DNA from: a virus
IMG/VR virus record: IMGVR_UViG_3300035670_000294
Span: 1-51,845 of that record
Strand: one strand, 5' to 3'
Length of the DNA: 51,845 nt
The translations under genes and the position numbers were made by a program. The notes beneath the pieces were generated by a model. It was not told the origin of the DNA, searched no databases, and worked only from the letters and a program-made list of their open reading frames with translations. Below are positions 17,286 to 24,736 of the stretch, in pieces; the first letter of the stretch is position 1; each line of letters opens with the position of its first letter.

Positions 17286-17442
17286 TGTACTCTCCCTCCT
17301 CAGATTCAAGAAAGGAATAAATCCTTTTGAGATTTGCCATAGCCAAAGAATCATAAGGAAGATTAGGTTTAATAGCTTCCTTGACTGCCGACAATAGCAT
17401 ATTATATTTTTCTTCAATTGTTAGATTAGTTAAATCTGTCAT
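17272..17442 (-). CDS. 56-aa helical protein
   Basis: The ATG overlaps the preceding stop (ATGA); the end overlaps the next gene by 14 bp. The product is Leu/Glu-rich and helical, of unknown function. Coupled overlaps on both sides support it as a real gene. Confidence 0.5.
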   Translation of the reverse strand: MTDLTNLTIEEKYNMLLSAVKEAIKPNLPYDSLAMANLKRIYSFLESEEGEYNGTR

Positions 17443-17609
17443 TGTTTTTCTCCTGCTTGCAGTATAGTTGCAATCCCATTTGAATTAATTTTAAATGATT
17501 TCTTGCATAGTTTGCAAATTTGGAATACGAACACAAATTTCAAACCACGATATTTCTCATAATATAATTTAGTTTGTTGTAAACAGGATGGGCATAATAT
17601 ATTTTTCAT
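17439..17609 (-). CDS. 56-aa zinc-ribbon-like protein
   Basis: Contains CPSC near residue 6 and CKLC near residue 32, a two-knuckle zinc-ribbon arrangement. It has a GGAG SD. A TTTTGTAAATTACAAAA palindrome lies about 30 bases upstream near 17640-17656, similar to the cassette operators. Its role is unknown; such proteins can bind nucleic acids or RNA polymerase. Confidence 0.55.
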   Translation of the reverse strand: MKNILCPSCLQQTKLYYEKYRGLKFVFVFQICKLCKKSFKINSNGIATILQAGEKQ

Positions 17610-17710
17610 TGTTTTTCTCCTTCTGTGATTATCGTCAATTTTTGTAATTTACAAAAGGGAAATATTCAGTTGTAAAGAATTACTTGACTACTCAGTAGGA
17701 AGAAGAAGGC

Positions 17711-17744
17711 ATAAAAAAAGCGGAGTGTTTTAAGCTCCGCTTTT
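17711..17744 (-). terminator. Rho-independent terminator of cassette gene 4
   Basis: Minus strand: GCGGAG-loop-CTCCGC followed by seven T, just after the stop of the 17767-18039 gene. It is almost identical to the terminator at 6484-6513. Confidence 0.8.
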
Positions 17745-17766
17745 CCTGTGGGGGATGGGTTTGATG

Positions 17767-18039
17767 TTAGGTTGCTACAAGCATCAAACTATTAAGTTTC
17801 TTTGCACAATTACCACCCACAGGAAAAAGCCCTTGCGAATCCTCTACATCTATATTTGTAGGAACTAAAAAACCATCGGTGGTTAAATGAACCATCTTGG
17901 TTTTTGTAGCATCATAATTTATAATAGGATTTCCACAGAGGATACATCTATCCTCTGAACCTTTTATTTTTTTCTTTTCTGAATAATTAATCCCTAAATG
18001 CTCTCGCACTTGTTCTAAATCTATTTTAAAAAATATCAT
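17767..18039 (-). CDS. Cassette gene 4: putative zinc-binding protein
   Basis: 90 aa. RCILCGNPI (about residues 31-39) and GNCAKKL near the C-terminus give three or four metal-ligand candidates, as in small zinc-finger proteins. It has its own operator-promoter and terminator and follows intergenic element B. Unrelated in sequence to the other cassette genes. Confidence 0.6.
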   Translation of the reverse strand: MIFFKIDLEQVREHLGINYSEKKKIKGSEDRCILCGNPIINYDATKTKMVHLTTDGFLVPTNIDVEDSQGLFPVGGNCAKKLNSLMLVAT

Positions 18040-18071
18040 TTCTATTAACCTTCCTCTTTAAATTTAAGAAT

Positions 18072-18124
18072 ACTATACCACAGGGAAAAATAATATCAAT
18101 CACTTTTTTGGTAGATTGCCAAAA
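18072..18124 (-). promoter_or_regulatory. Regulon promoter 4 with upstream operator-like palindrome
   Basis: Minus strand: TTGATA (18099-18094), 16-nt spacer, TATAGT (18077-18072). TTTTGGCAATCTACCAAAA lies just upstream of the -35, matching the other cassettes in spacing and orientation. Confidence 0.7.
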
Positions 18125-18204
18125 TATTTCAGTTTATTTTTACTCAGCACCTATTCTTTCAACCTTTCCACGTGACACAAATTTTTCATATTCTACCCTG
18201 CCGG

Positions 18205-18545
18205 AAAGCCTCTAAAACAGTGCCAGAGCCTATTTTTTACCGATTAAGCTAATTTTTTATTAAGTAGTTTTTCATAGAATGCTTTGAATATAGGGATTCT
18301 ATCTATTATATTCAATCTACTTAGTAAAAACTAAAATATTTATTGGACACCAAACGATCTATATATAGAGATTTATATACTCTAGTGTCCAAATTTTTTT
18401 TAGGTTTTTAGTGTAGTACTATCAATAGAATGAATCGGCGGCGGCAGTTTGACGCATTCTATGAAATTTTACTACTGAAAAATTTAGTGGTTTTTGGGAA
18501 ATTTTTTGGACACTAAGAGGAAGATTCTTAGGGTGATTCAAACTT
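18205..18545. repeat. Intergenic element copy B, with extra inverted arms
   Basis: Occupies the gap between the terminase gene and cassette gene 4. It holds GCCAGAGCC, the inverted repeat TTGGACAC...GTGTCCAA (18343-18392) around the same TATATATAGAGATTTATA core, and AATCGG-GGCAGTTTGACGCATTCTATGA (18433-18473). Two additions are unique to this copy: an inverted CATAGAATGC arm upstream (near 18271), and an extra TTTTTTGGACACTAAGAG half-site near 18503. No coding ORF is visible. Confidence 0.75.
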
Positions 18546-18570
18546 AGCCAGTGACAAATAATTGTCACAT

Positions 18571-20037
18571 TTACCGGCTTAGGTGCACCATCAAACTCCC
18601 TGCAAGATTACAATAGCTTAGGCTGTGGAAGTAGTGATCGGGTCCAGTGTCGACCCACTTAGACCGATTTCCGTCAAGGTCAATAATCCTTGTACTATTC
18701 TGCAGGTGATTTACAAAATCTTTATTGTCCACTGTCTCGATGTTCAAGGGCAGTTTATAAACCCCTTTGACGAAATTCGTTTTGACAGTATCAAGGGCGG
18801 AAGTCCTATCGACTGAAATCGTCCTGCTTTCAATCTTCGTCTTAGAGAATTCATGCCCTTGTAAATAGAGACAGCGAAAAAGGTTTGTGATTTCGGATTG
18901 CAATTCATGTACTAGCCGGATTTCGGGTAACGCGTCAATGACTCCAATCCGTACATTATACCTTTTGGCTATGTCCAAAATATCATCTTTGGTTCTTAAT
19001 CCCCCGGCATAGACAAGTCTGTTGTCAGTATCGAGAATAGTACAATGGAGTTTAGTTCCAACGTCTATTCCCATAAAACAAAGTTTCTCATTGTAGGAAT
19101 CGGGAAAGCGTTTATACTCTTTGTCGATACACCCCAGAATCATTTCTAAGGCTATTTTTGAGCCTGCTGGCGTGTACGAAAGTCCTAAGTCATCATTATA
19201 GAACCGGGCAAGTGCAGAGTCGTCATTTAACGCGTCTTTATAGCCTTCATAGATTTCCGACAAGGGTACATTCCCTGAGAATAGTTTATTGATGAAATAT
19301 CCCTTGTTTAGGCTCTTAGGGTTTTCTGCTATCCACTCTCCCTCCTTCTTCAAGTCAATAGGGACATGACAATTAGTACAATACGCCTTCAATGACTCAC
19401 CTATTCTATAGTCAAGGTCAAGGCATTCTCCTTGAGGACTAACAACGTTGGAAAAGAAATCGGGTGTTTGCCAGTGATTACAACTATCACACTTGATATG
19501 CCATCGGCGAAGGTCAGTCTTTTTCATCTCCTTGTCAATGCCATAGTCTTTGATTGACGGGTTTCCTATACGCCTAATAATTCTATACTCTGAGTTCCCT
19601 AACCTTGACACTGCCCGCTTAACGTTGTCTTGGTCGCATTTATCCAATTCGTCAATAGTCACACAATCCGCCGGGAATTCTTGGAATTGAGATTCTGAAT
19701 TAGAGTACACAAAAGCAATAAAAGAATTAGCCATCTGCTTCTGAGATACTGAATCGACCTTCATCTCTTTCTTGTACCGTTGATTATTCGAGATAATTTC
19801 ATTTACCCGTGAGACAAACCGATTCCGTAAAGGCTCTGTAGGTAAGACATAGAATTGGTTAAGCCCTTCAAGTGCCATCTCTAGGGCAGTGACAGTTGAA
19901 TAGAGGGAAATTCCACACTGTGTACTTTTCTGAATGGCTATTGAATTTTTATGGTTGGCATAGATTTCATAATTCCAATGATTTTTTTTAATCCGTATAG
20001 GAAGTTTCTTTTCATTGGTTAATAAACTAAAGTTCAA
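18571..20037 (-). CDS. Terminase large subunit
   Basis: 488 aa. The ATPase half has a Walker A-like QKSTQCGISLYS (about residues 36-47) and a Walker B FPADCVTIDELDKCD. A CDSCNHW...CTNCH zinc-like segment follows. The nuclease half has FMGIDVGTKLH and IGVIDALPE, giving the acidic residues of the RNase H-like fold. It packages genome DNA into proheads through the portal. The gene begins two bases after the small-subunit stop. One of only five GATC sites in the window lies near its 3' end (18636). Confidence 0.85.
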   Translation of the reverse strand: MNFSLLTNEKKLPIRIKKNHWNYEIYANHKNSIAIQKSTQCGISLYSTVTALEMALEGLNQFYVLPTEPLRNRFVSRVNEIISNNQRYKKEMKVDSVSQKQMANSFIAFVYSNSESQFQEFPADCVTIDELDKCDQDNVKRAVSRLGNSEYRIIRRIGNPSIKDYGIDKEMKKTDLRRWHIKCDSCNHWQTPDFFSNVVSPQGECLDLDYRIGESLKAYCTNCHVPIDLKKEGEWIAENPKSLNKGYFINKLFSGNVPLSEIYEGYKDALNDDSALARFYNDDLGLSYTPAGSKIALEMILGCIDKEYKRFPDSYNEKLCFMGIDVGTKLHCTILDTDNRLVYAGGLRTKDDILDIAKRYNVRIGVIDALPEIRLVHELQSEITNLFRCLYLQGHEFSKTKIESRTISVDRTSALDTVKTNFVKGVYKLPLNIETVDNKDFVNHLQNSTRIIDLDGNRSKWVDTGPDHYFHSLSYCNLAGSLMVHLSR

Positions 20038-20039
20038 TG

Positions 20040-20450
20040 TTACTCCAGCTCTAAGAGCATAGCGTTAATTTCTTCATCTGTGTAACCGTCTTCCTTCCAA
20101 GCGGATATGAATTGAATTTGCTTTCCTGTTAATGTTAATCTGTCTGGAATATCCAATAAGGCAAAATCAACCCGTTCTTTAGATTTTCCATAGACTCTAT
20201 CTAGTACACTATCAATGGCTTTTAGTTCACCATCTAGAGCTTTATCTATGAGAGTTTTTATTATTCTATCTATGACGGTCTTTTCGGATTCATCGGTTTC
20301 AAGTAACGCTTTTTCAAGTGCTTCCTCTATAGAAGGAATTCTGGGCTTTCTGCCAGCGTTTTTAGTATTACCCGATTTTAGTTTGCCTCCGTTTTTACCT
20401 TCACGCATTACGGGATTTATCGGGATTGACTCGTTAGAATTATTACTCAT
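20040..20450 (-). CDS. Terminase small subunit-like protein
   Basis: 136 aa from the ATG at 20450. An upstream TTG in frame lies inside the promoter and is rejected. The N-terminus GKNGGKLKSGNTKNAGRKP is typical of small terminase-associated proteins, followed by a helical region and a C-terminal helix pair. Its place directly before the large subunit supports the call. It probably recognises the packaging site. Confidence 0.65.
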   Translation of the reverse strand: MSNNSNESIPINPVMREGKNGGKLKSGNTKNAGRKPRIPSIEEALEKALLETDESEKTVIDRIIKTLIDKALDGELKAIDSVLDRVYGKSKERVDFALLDIPDRLTLTGKQIQFISAWKEDGYTDEEINAMLLELE

Positions 20451-20510
20451 AATTTGATTAGACAAAAAAAATCCCTTTTGTCAAGTACTTTTTGTATACT
20501 AACAAAAGGG
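20448..20510 (-). promoter_or_regulatory. Overlapping terminator and terminase promoter
   Basis: Minus strand: CCCTTTTGT (20509-20501) pairs with ACAAAAGGG (20481-20473), followed by eight T, a good terminator for the upstream genes. The TTGACA -35 (20484-20479) lies in its right arm, the T-run forms the 16-nt spacer, and TCTAAT (20462-20457) is the -10. The ATG follows after six bases, so the message would be leaderless. Confidence 0.6.
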
Positions 20511-20560
20511 AATAAAAAGAAGGTAGTTTACGTTGATGAATTTAGAATTAGTACATTAAT

Positions 20561-20710
20561 TCACTTTTTATTTAATTCAAACTTATCAAGTATTTTATCC
20601 ACTATAGTATTTGTTATGTCTGTTTGTTTTTCTGGTTCAGTTTTTAAATAATTGGCTATCTCATTTCTAATTATATTAAACAGGAATCTTTTTATAAAAT
20701 ATTCTTTCAC
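20561..20710 (-). CDS. 49-aa basic helical protein
   Basis: Starts at GTG overlapping the previous stop (ACGTGA). Its Lys/Ile/Asn-rich helical sequence has no recognised family. It is the last gene before the terminator-promoter at 20448-20510. Confidence 0.5.
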   Translation of the reverse strand: MKEYFIKRFLFNIIRNEIANYLKTEPEKQTDITNTIVDKILDKFELNKK

Positions 20711-20994
20711 GTCAACTCTCTCCGCATCCTATTGATGATTCCAATTCGTCTTTCAAGTGGCACAGCATGAATTGAGCACTCATGGGAATAGAAAGCTTTC
20801 TCAATGTCATGAGCAAATAGTTTAGTCCTTCCCGAAAAACCGAAAATCCTTTTCGGGTTCACAGGGTTAGAACTATAGGCAATAACAGGAAAGTCATATT
20901 CCTTGATTTCAGAATCCCCGCTTAACTTCCTGACCTCAGAATAGAAGTCAGAATGGATTTGTAAAAATGATTGTGTACTAGTTTCGATTGGCAT
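20707..20994 (-). CDS. 95-aa protein of unknown function
   Basis: The ATG at 20994 has a GAGGGAAATA SD and is preferred over longer in-frame starts, which would run through the neighbouring gene. The C-terminal part (FSGRTKLFAHDIEKAFYSHEC, in two blocks, then LERRIGIINRMRR) looks well structured. Function not recognised. Confidence 0.5.
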   Translation of the reverse strand: MPIETSTQSFLQIHSDFYSEVRKLSGDSEIKEYDFPVIAYSSNPVNPKRIFGFSGRTKLFAHDIEKAFYSHECSIHAVPLERRIGIINRMRRELT

Positions 20995-21136
20995 TATTTC
21001 CCTCTTTAATTTCTTTGAATATAATTTCATTGTCGGAAACAGTACATTGAATATTTTCGACAGTGAAAGTTTCTTCTTCCTCAAATCTATAGTCCCGAAT
21101 CATCGAGACTATATTTTCAACTATTTGAAGATTCAA
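20978..21136 (-). CDS. 52-aa acidic protein
   Basis: Starts at TTG just after the preceding stop, with a GGGGGA site, and overlaps the next gene by 17 bp. It is acidic with a CTVSDNEIIF strand-like segment; no family seen. The start could instead be the internal ATG eleven codons later. Confidence 0.4.
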   Translation of the reverse strand: MNLQIVENIVSMIRDYRFEEEETFTVENIQCTVSDNEIIFKEIKEGNNANRN

Positions 21137-21319
21137 TCAATCCCCCAGCACAATATCACAAAGACGGTTAAAATCTAATTCGTCCATCTCTATAAAGTGG
21201 ATTGAATTGTCAGTGACAATACAGCATTGGTCGCCATAAGACAATGTATTCAAACTATCTAAATTTACTAAATAGTTGTCTACTCTCACAAATTTTCCTA
21301 CTCTAATAATTTTAATCAT
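21137..21319 (-). CDS. 60-aa beta-rich protein under palindrome control
   Basis: 60 aa with a GGAG SD. The sequence suggests a small beta sheet domain and a C-terminal helix. Its promoter (21348-21375) carries a perfect TTTGGTAGTCTACCAAA palindrome over the -10, so it is the gene in the window best placed to be repressed by the factor that reads these palindromes. Confidence 0.5.
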   Translation of the reverse strand: MIKIIRVGKFVRVDNYLVNLDSLNTLSYGDQCCIVTDNSIHFIEMDELDFNRLCDIVLGD

Positions 21320-21341
21320 AATTTACTCCTCTAAATTTCCT

Positions 21342-21375
21342 TTTGGTAGTCTACCAAATCATTCAATATTGTCAA
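21342..21375 (-). promoter_or_regulatory. Promoter with a perfect operator palindrome across the -10
   Basis: Minus strand: TTGACA (21375-21370), 16-nt spacer, TAGACT (21353-21348). The perfect 17-bp palindrome 21342-21358 spans the -10. The other five sites of this type lie upstream of the -35, so binding here would repress, whereas there it could activate. The -35 lies inside the last codons of the HTH regulator gene. Confidence 0.65.
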
Positions 21376-21679
21376 CTACTTTTTCAACGGGTAAAGTTTC
21401 TTCCTGAGCCACTCCCCCCGTGAGTCTTTCCAGTTTGACCAATAGTTCAAGAATCTTCTTAACCCTGAAATTAATCTTCCTGTCTTTTGTAATATTGATA
21501 ACGTGTCCGTGAGTCAATTTCAATAGTCTGGCACTCTCTTTTGTACCGATTGTCTCTATTTTGTTTTGCAATCGTTTCAGTAGTTGACCCCTGAGTTCCG
21601 CTATCGTTTCGTAAATTTCAAAATGTTTCATCTGGAACGATAGTGAAACGGCTTGTGTTTTTAAATTAATTTCGCTCAT
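21359..21679 (-). CDS. Small XRE-like HTH regulator
   Basis: 106 aa. Residues 45-75 (TKESARLLKLTHGHVINITK and following) read as a helix-turn-helix like that of HigA/XRE-type regulators, flanked by helices. Its stop touches the perfect palindrome at 21342-21358. That makes it the first candidate for the protein binding the TTTGGTA-type sites. The DNA-binding assignment is by pattern, the target by proximity only. Confidence 0.55.
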   Translation of the reverse strand: MSEINLKTQAVSLSFQMKHFEIYETIAELRGQLLKRLQNKIETIGTKESARLLKLTHGHVINITKDRKINFRVKKILELLVKLERLTGGVAQEETLPVEKVVDNIE

Positions 21680-22449
21680 GATTGTACTCCTCTAGCGTTA
21701 TTTTTTTCATAAGATATTATTCTATCGAAATGTCTTTTCGCATATTCATCAAAGTAATTGAGGTCCTTAATAAATCCTTCTTCAGCTAAGACTCTGGCGA
21801 ATTGAAGTCTTCCTTCTGCTTGCCTTAAGACAGTCAAATTACAATTGTTTTCATTGGCTATTTGAATGATTAACTTATCTAACCTTTCATCAATCCTTAA
21901 ATCATACTCTTTTTTACTCTCCCCTATTGAGTCACCCTTGACCCCTCCCCTATTGGCAGACTGCCTTGAATAGGGCTTCTCGTGTACTCTTACGCTACCC
22001 ACCGGCTTTTCGTGTACCCTCTCTTGTGAGTAGGGGAGGGCTTTAACAGGGATAGCATTAATCTCTTTTTCATAACGTCTATTTTCTAAAACCCTTGTAT
22101 CAAGAAAAATAGAAATCGGGTCCGGCTTATCCTTCGCTACCCTTGTCATTGTGTACCCTATAAGGAAGATTAACCCGATAAAGAGCAGCATAAAAGTATT
22201 TTGCAATACAGAGGAAGACTTCAGGAATGAAATAAAGAAATATGAAATTCCCATTGTAAAACTACCTATCAAAGTATATGCAATTACTCTTCCTGCTTGT
22301 ACTCTGTCTAGCATCCCGACAACGATTGAAACGAGGAGAAACCAAAATGAAAATAACTGCAACAGTAGTTGTCCCTTAAAATACCACCCGATGAAAATTG
22401 AAAACGGGGTGATTAACAAGATACTAATAATAAACCTTTCCATTCCCAT
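21676..22449 (-). CDS. Membrane protein with cytoplasmic C-terminal domain
   Basis: 257 aa. Four hydrophobic segments lie within residues 5-105, then a basic linker with a repeat (RVHEKPVGS, RVHEKPYS) and a charged helical domain (about 175-257). Start and stop overlap neighbours by a few bases. Family unknown. Together with the 57-aa two-helix protein upstream it forms a membrane pair that could relate to lysis, exclusion or signalling. Confidence 0.55.
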   Translation of the reverse strand: MGMERFIISILLITPFSIFIGWYFKGQLLLQLFSFWFLLVSIVVGMLDRVQAGRVIAYTLIGSFTMGISYFFISFLKSSSVLQNTFMLLFIGLIFLIGYTMTRVAKDKPDPISIFLDTRVLENRRYEKEINAIPVKALPYSQERVHEKPVGSVRVHEKPYSRQSANRGGVKGDSIGESKKEYDLRIDERLDKLIIQIANENNCNLTVLRQAEGRLQFARVLAEEGFIKDLNYFDEYAKRHFDRIISYEKNNARGVQS

Positions 22450-22622
22450 TAGAAGTCACCTCTCAATAGTAGCATAGTGAAATATGCACTAACGCACATC
22501 AAGACAGTTGACGCTATAATATCAACTGATTGAATCTCAGTAAACACCGAAAACAAATAGCCAAGCAAACTCGCGAAGGCTACCAAATAAATGAAGACGA
22601 CTGAATCTTTATAAAATTTCAT
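22449..22622 (-). CDS. 57-aa two-helix membrane protein (holin candidate)
   Basis: Two hydrophobic stretches (about residues 8-28 and 34-53), short charged ends, and a GGAGAGTACAATG start. The stop overlaps the next ATG (TAATG). Size and topology fit small class II-type holins, but no experimental analogue is recognised and other small membrane proteins look alike. Confidence 0.5.
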   Translation of the reverse strand: MKFYKDSVVFIYLVAFASLLGYLFSVFTEIQSVDIIASTVLMCVSAYFTMLLLRGDF

Positions 22623-22746
22623 TGTACTCTCCTTTATCTTCTTCTTCCTTTAAAAGTCTCAATACGGTCTCGCTTGATATACTATCGTATATACTGCAAA
22701 GTTGTTTAAGTTGCTCTAATCCTTTTAATCCTGTTATATATTCCAT
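22609..22746 (-). CDS. 45-aa helical protein
   Basis: Starts in GGAGAGTACAATGG and overlaps the next gene by 14 bp. Leu/Glu/Lys-rich, probably two short helices. Function unknown; context is a chain of coupled small genes. Confidence 0.45.
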   Translation of the reverse strand: MEYITGLKGLEQLKQLCSIYDSISSETVLRLLKEEEDKGEYNEIL

Positions 22747-22757
22747 TGTACTCTCCT

Positions 22758-22922
22758 TTACCTAACCAAATCTTCATCTTCCAAGTATGATTCAAAAATT
22801 GAAATCATCTTACCTTTCAACCTAACTTTCATTTCATATTCATTCAAGAACCTTTCTTCTTTCAATGAGTATTCATCTACAATACTATTTACAGCCTCTG
22901 TAATTTCGTCTTTGTAATCCAC
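22758..22922 (-). CDS. 54-aa acidic helical protein
   Basis: Starts at GTG in GGAGAGTAAAATAACGTG, the recurring GTG start context. The product is rich in Glu, Asp and Tyr. No family recognised. Confidence 0.45.
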   Translation of the reverse strand: MDYKDEITEAVNSIVDEYSLKEERFLNEYEMKVRLKGKMISIFESYLEDEDLVR

Positions 22923-22937
22923 GTTATTTTACTCTCC

Positions 22938-23225
22938 TTAGTTTATTAATTCAAATGGTACATCGGACAATATTATTTCCATAATACAACTGATTTCTTT
23001 TTCCGGTACATTACACAATATTGAAAGTTTCCCTATTGCAATTCCTATCACATAATATAGCTCTCCAATTGTTTGAATAGAAGTATTTGTTTCATACTCT
23101 ACATATACAATGTTTTCATTGTATTCAGTTTTAAGGAAAAAAGTATTGTAATGTAATAATCCAAGCATAACAAATTCTTTTGGGGAACCCTTTTCTATCT
23201 CAACCTTTATAAATGTTTTGTTCAT
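22938..23225 (-). CDS. 95-aa protein of unknown function
   Basis: GGAGAG SD; the ATG overlaps the previous stop (ATGA). An alpha/beta pattern with a hydrophobic segment LYYVIGIAIGKLSIL in the middle. A protein with a similar architecture is encoded at 49472-49750 (YHAIGIIIGIIHCS at the matching place), suggesting paralogy. Function not recognised. Confidence 0.5.
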   Translation of the reverse strand: MNKTFIKVEIEKGSPKEFVMLGLLHYNTFFLKTEYNENIVYVEYETNTSIQTIGELYYVIGIAIGKLSILCNVPEKEISCIMEIILSDVPFELIN

Positions 23226-23998
23226 TTCACTCTCCTTAGTTTAACGTTATCTTTTTTATGATTGCTTGTTCTAATCTTGTACTTTTCATTAATCCTAAAG
23301 ACCTTCGTCTTGCTCACCCCTAACAAGTCTGAAATCTCTTTATAAGACATCCCCTTAGCCAATAACTTGCAAGCTTCCTTGTCTAAATCAAACTCGACCA
23401 TCTTAGGTTTGCCAATCTCAGACTTCAATAAAGAAGTCATAACCACTATTCCAAGTGGGAAAAAGACGGAAGAAATAATAGCTGCAAGTAATAAACCTAA
23501 GAACTTAATCCAATTGAATTCCTTAGAGGAAGACTTTCTATTCTCTAAATCCCCAGCTAATGAATTGACTTCCATGTACTTTTTTTCATAGTCGGCTTTG
23601 CACTTGTTAAATGATGCCTTGTCAATCCACTTTCCATTAGACCACTTGTTAGTATAATCCGACACGTTACACTCCTTCAGGTCAATACAATTTCCTTGTA
23701 CTCCTTTGGGGTGATTGCAAGAATATTTATAATTGATTTGAGAGTAGGAAACAAAGGTTTCTTTTATCATTTCATTAATTGAGACAATGAAGCTTACCAT
23801 AACCATAGTGATAATGAATCCCTTAGCCAATATAGAGGAGTGATATATCCCTGCTACAATAAGAGCCAGACATATTGATAGGGTAAGAACACCCGAAAAG
23901 ATTTTATTTGATGAAACTAAATTATAGAATTCCCACACCCTAGAACTTTCAAGGGCAGTGAATAAGATGATAGATATAATGTATAATAACTTTTTCAT
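23222..23998 (-). CDS. Membrane protein with C-terminal HTH domain
   Basis: 258 aa. N-terminal helices at about 5-20, 35-60 and 65-85, a cysteine-containing extracytoplasmic-looking region (CNHPKGVQGNCIDLKEC) at about 105-120, then another membrane segment (165-190). The last 60 residues include KLLAKGMSYKEISDLLGVSK, a clear resolvase/LuxR-like HTH. A membrane-tethered DNA-binding protein is unusual for a phage. The ATG is embedded in GACCGACAATTAGTACATG. Confidence 0.6.
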   Translation of the reverse strand: MKKLLYIISIILFTALESSRVWEFYNLVSSNKIFSGVLTLSICLALIVAGIYHSSILAKGFIITMVMVSFIVSINEMIKETFVSYSQINYKYSCNHPKGVQGNCIDLKECNVSDYTNKWSNGKWIDKASFNKCKADYEKKYMEVNSLAGDLENRKSSSKEFNWIKFLGLLLAAIISSVFFPLGIVVMTSLLKSEIGKPKMVEFDLDKEACKLLAKGMSYKEISDLLGVSKTKVFRINEKYKIRTSNHKKDNVKLRRVK

Positions 23999-24071
23999 GT
24001 ACTAATTGTCGGTCGAAGACTTTCAGTACATGAATTATTTTTTTGTAGATTAGGAAAAAAGGATTAAAGTT

Positions 24072-24704
24072 TTATCCCCACTGGTCAGCCATAGCTTTTG
24101 CAATTCCGGGAAATGTTTTGCTTCTTAATCTTGACCTTTCTTCTTTAGGAAGTGATATAGTTTTAAAGTGCCATTCTGAATCTGTCCTTCCCGATTTGTG
24201 TACTATTATTTTAGGTTTAACTATATTGGATGGATTAAATAAATTATCTCCATACATAAGCGGGGATAAACCTTTCAACCATAAACACGTTGCTTTTCTT
24301 TCACTATCCCCAAAATAATAGGGGTGTATTATCTGAGAGTATTTTAACAACGGGTTTATATATCCTATAGGATTTTCAATTGCTATTTTAGGAATATTGG
24401 ATTGATAAAGCTTCATGAAAAATTCAATTGCTTTTTCTCTTTCTTCAATTCGTTTAATAGCCTTCTCCCCGTACACTTCTTTGTTAAACCACCTATTCCC
24501 GGTGACTGTCAAATAAGTACATGGTGGGTGAGCAATCATCATATCCCATGAATCATTAATCACGTTAAACACATCGTCTTTAATATGCCATTGAGGATAG
24601 CCACCGGAACAATCAACAACATCACAGCTATATGCGTTATGTCCTTTATCCCTAAAGGCTTTACAAACCGTCTGACTTTCTTCACAGGCAATTAAAACTT
24701 TCAT
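24072..24704 (-). CDS. DNA (cytosine) methyltransferase-like protein
   Basis: 210 aa. The N-terminus MKVLIACEESQTVCKAFRDKG is the AdoMet-binding-like strand-turn-helix. MIAHPPCTYLTVTGNRWF then provides the PPC motif used by C5 methyltransferases. The protein is shorter than a full C5 enzyme and lacks an obvious target-recognition domain, as in many phage homologues annotated this way. It could protect phage DNA or be a divergent family member with another role. Confidence 0.65.
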   Translation of the reverse strand: MKVLIACEESQTVCKAFRDKGHNAYSCDVVDCSGGYPQWHIKDDVFNVINDSWDMMIAHPPCTYLTVTGNRWFNKEVYGEKAIKRIEEREKAIEFFMKLYQSNIPKIAIENPIGYINPLLKYSQIIHPYYFGDSERKATCLWLKGLSPLMYGDNLFNPSNIVKPKIIVHKSGRTDSEWHFKTISLPKEERSRLRSKTFPGIAKAMADQWG

Positions 24705-24736
24705 AATAATATTATCTACATAAACCGGGAAATACT

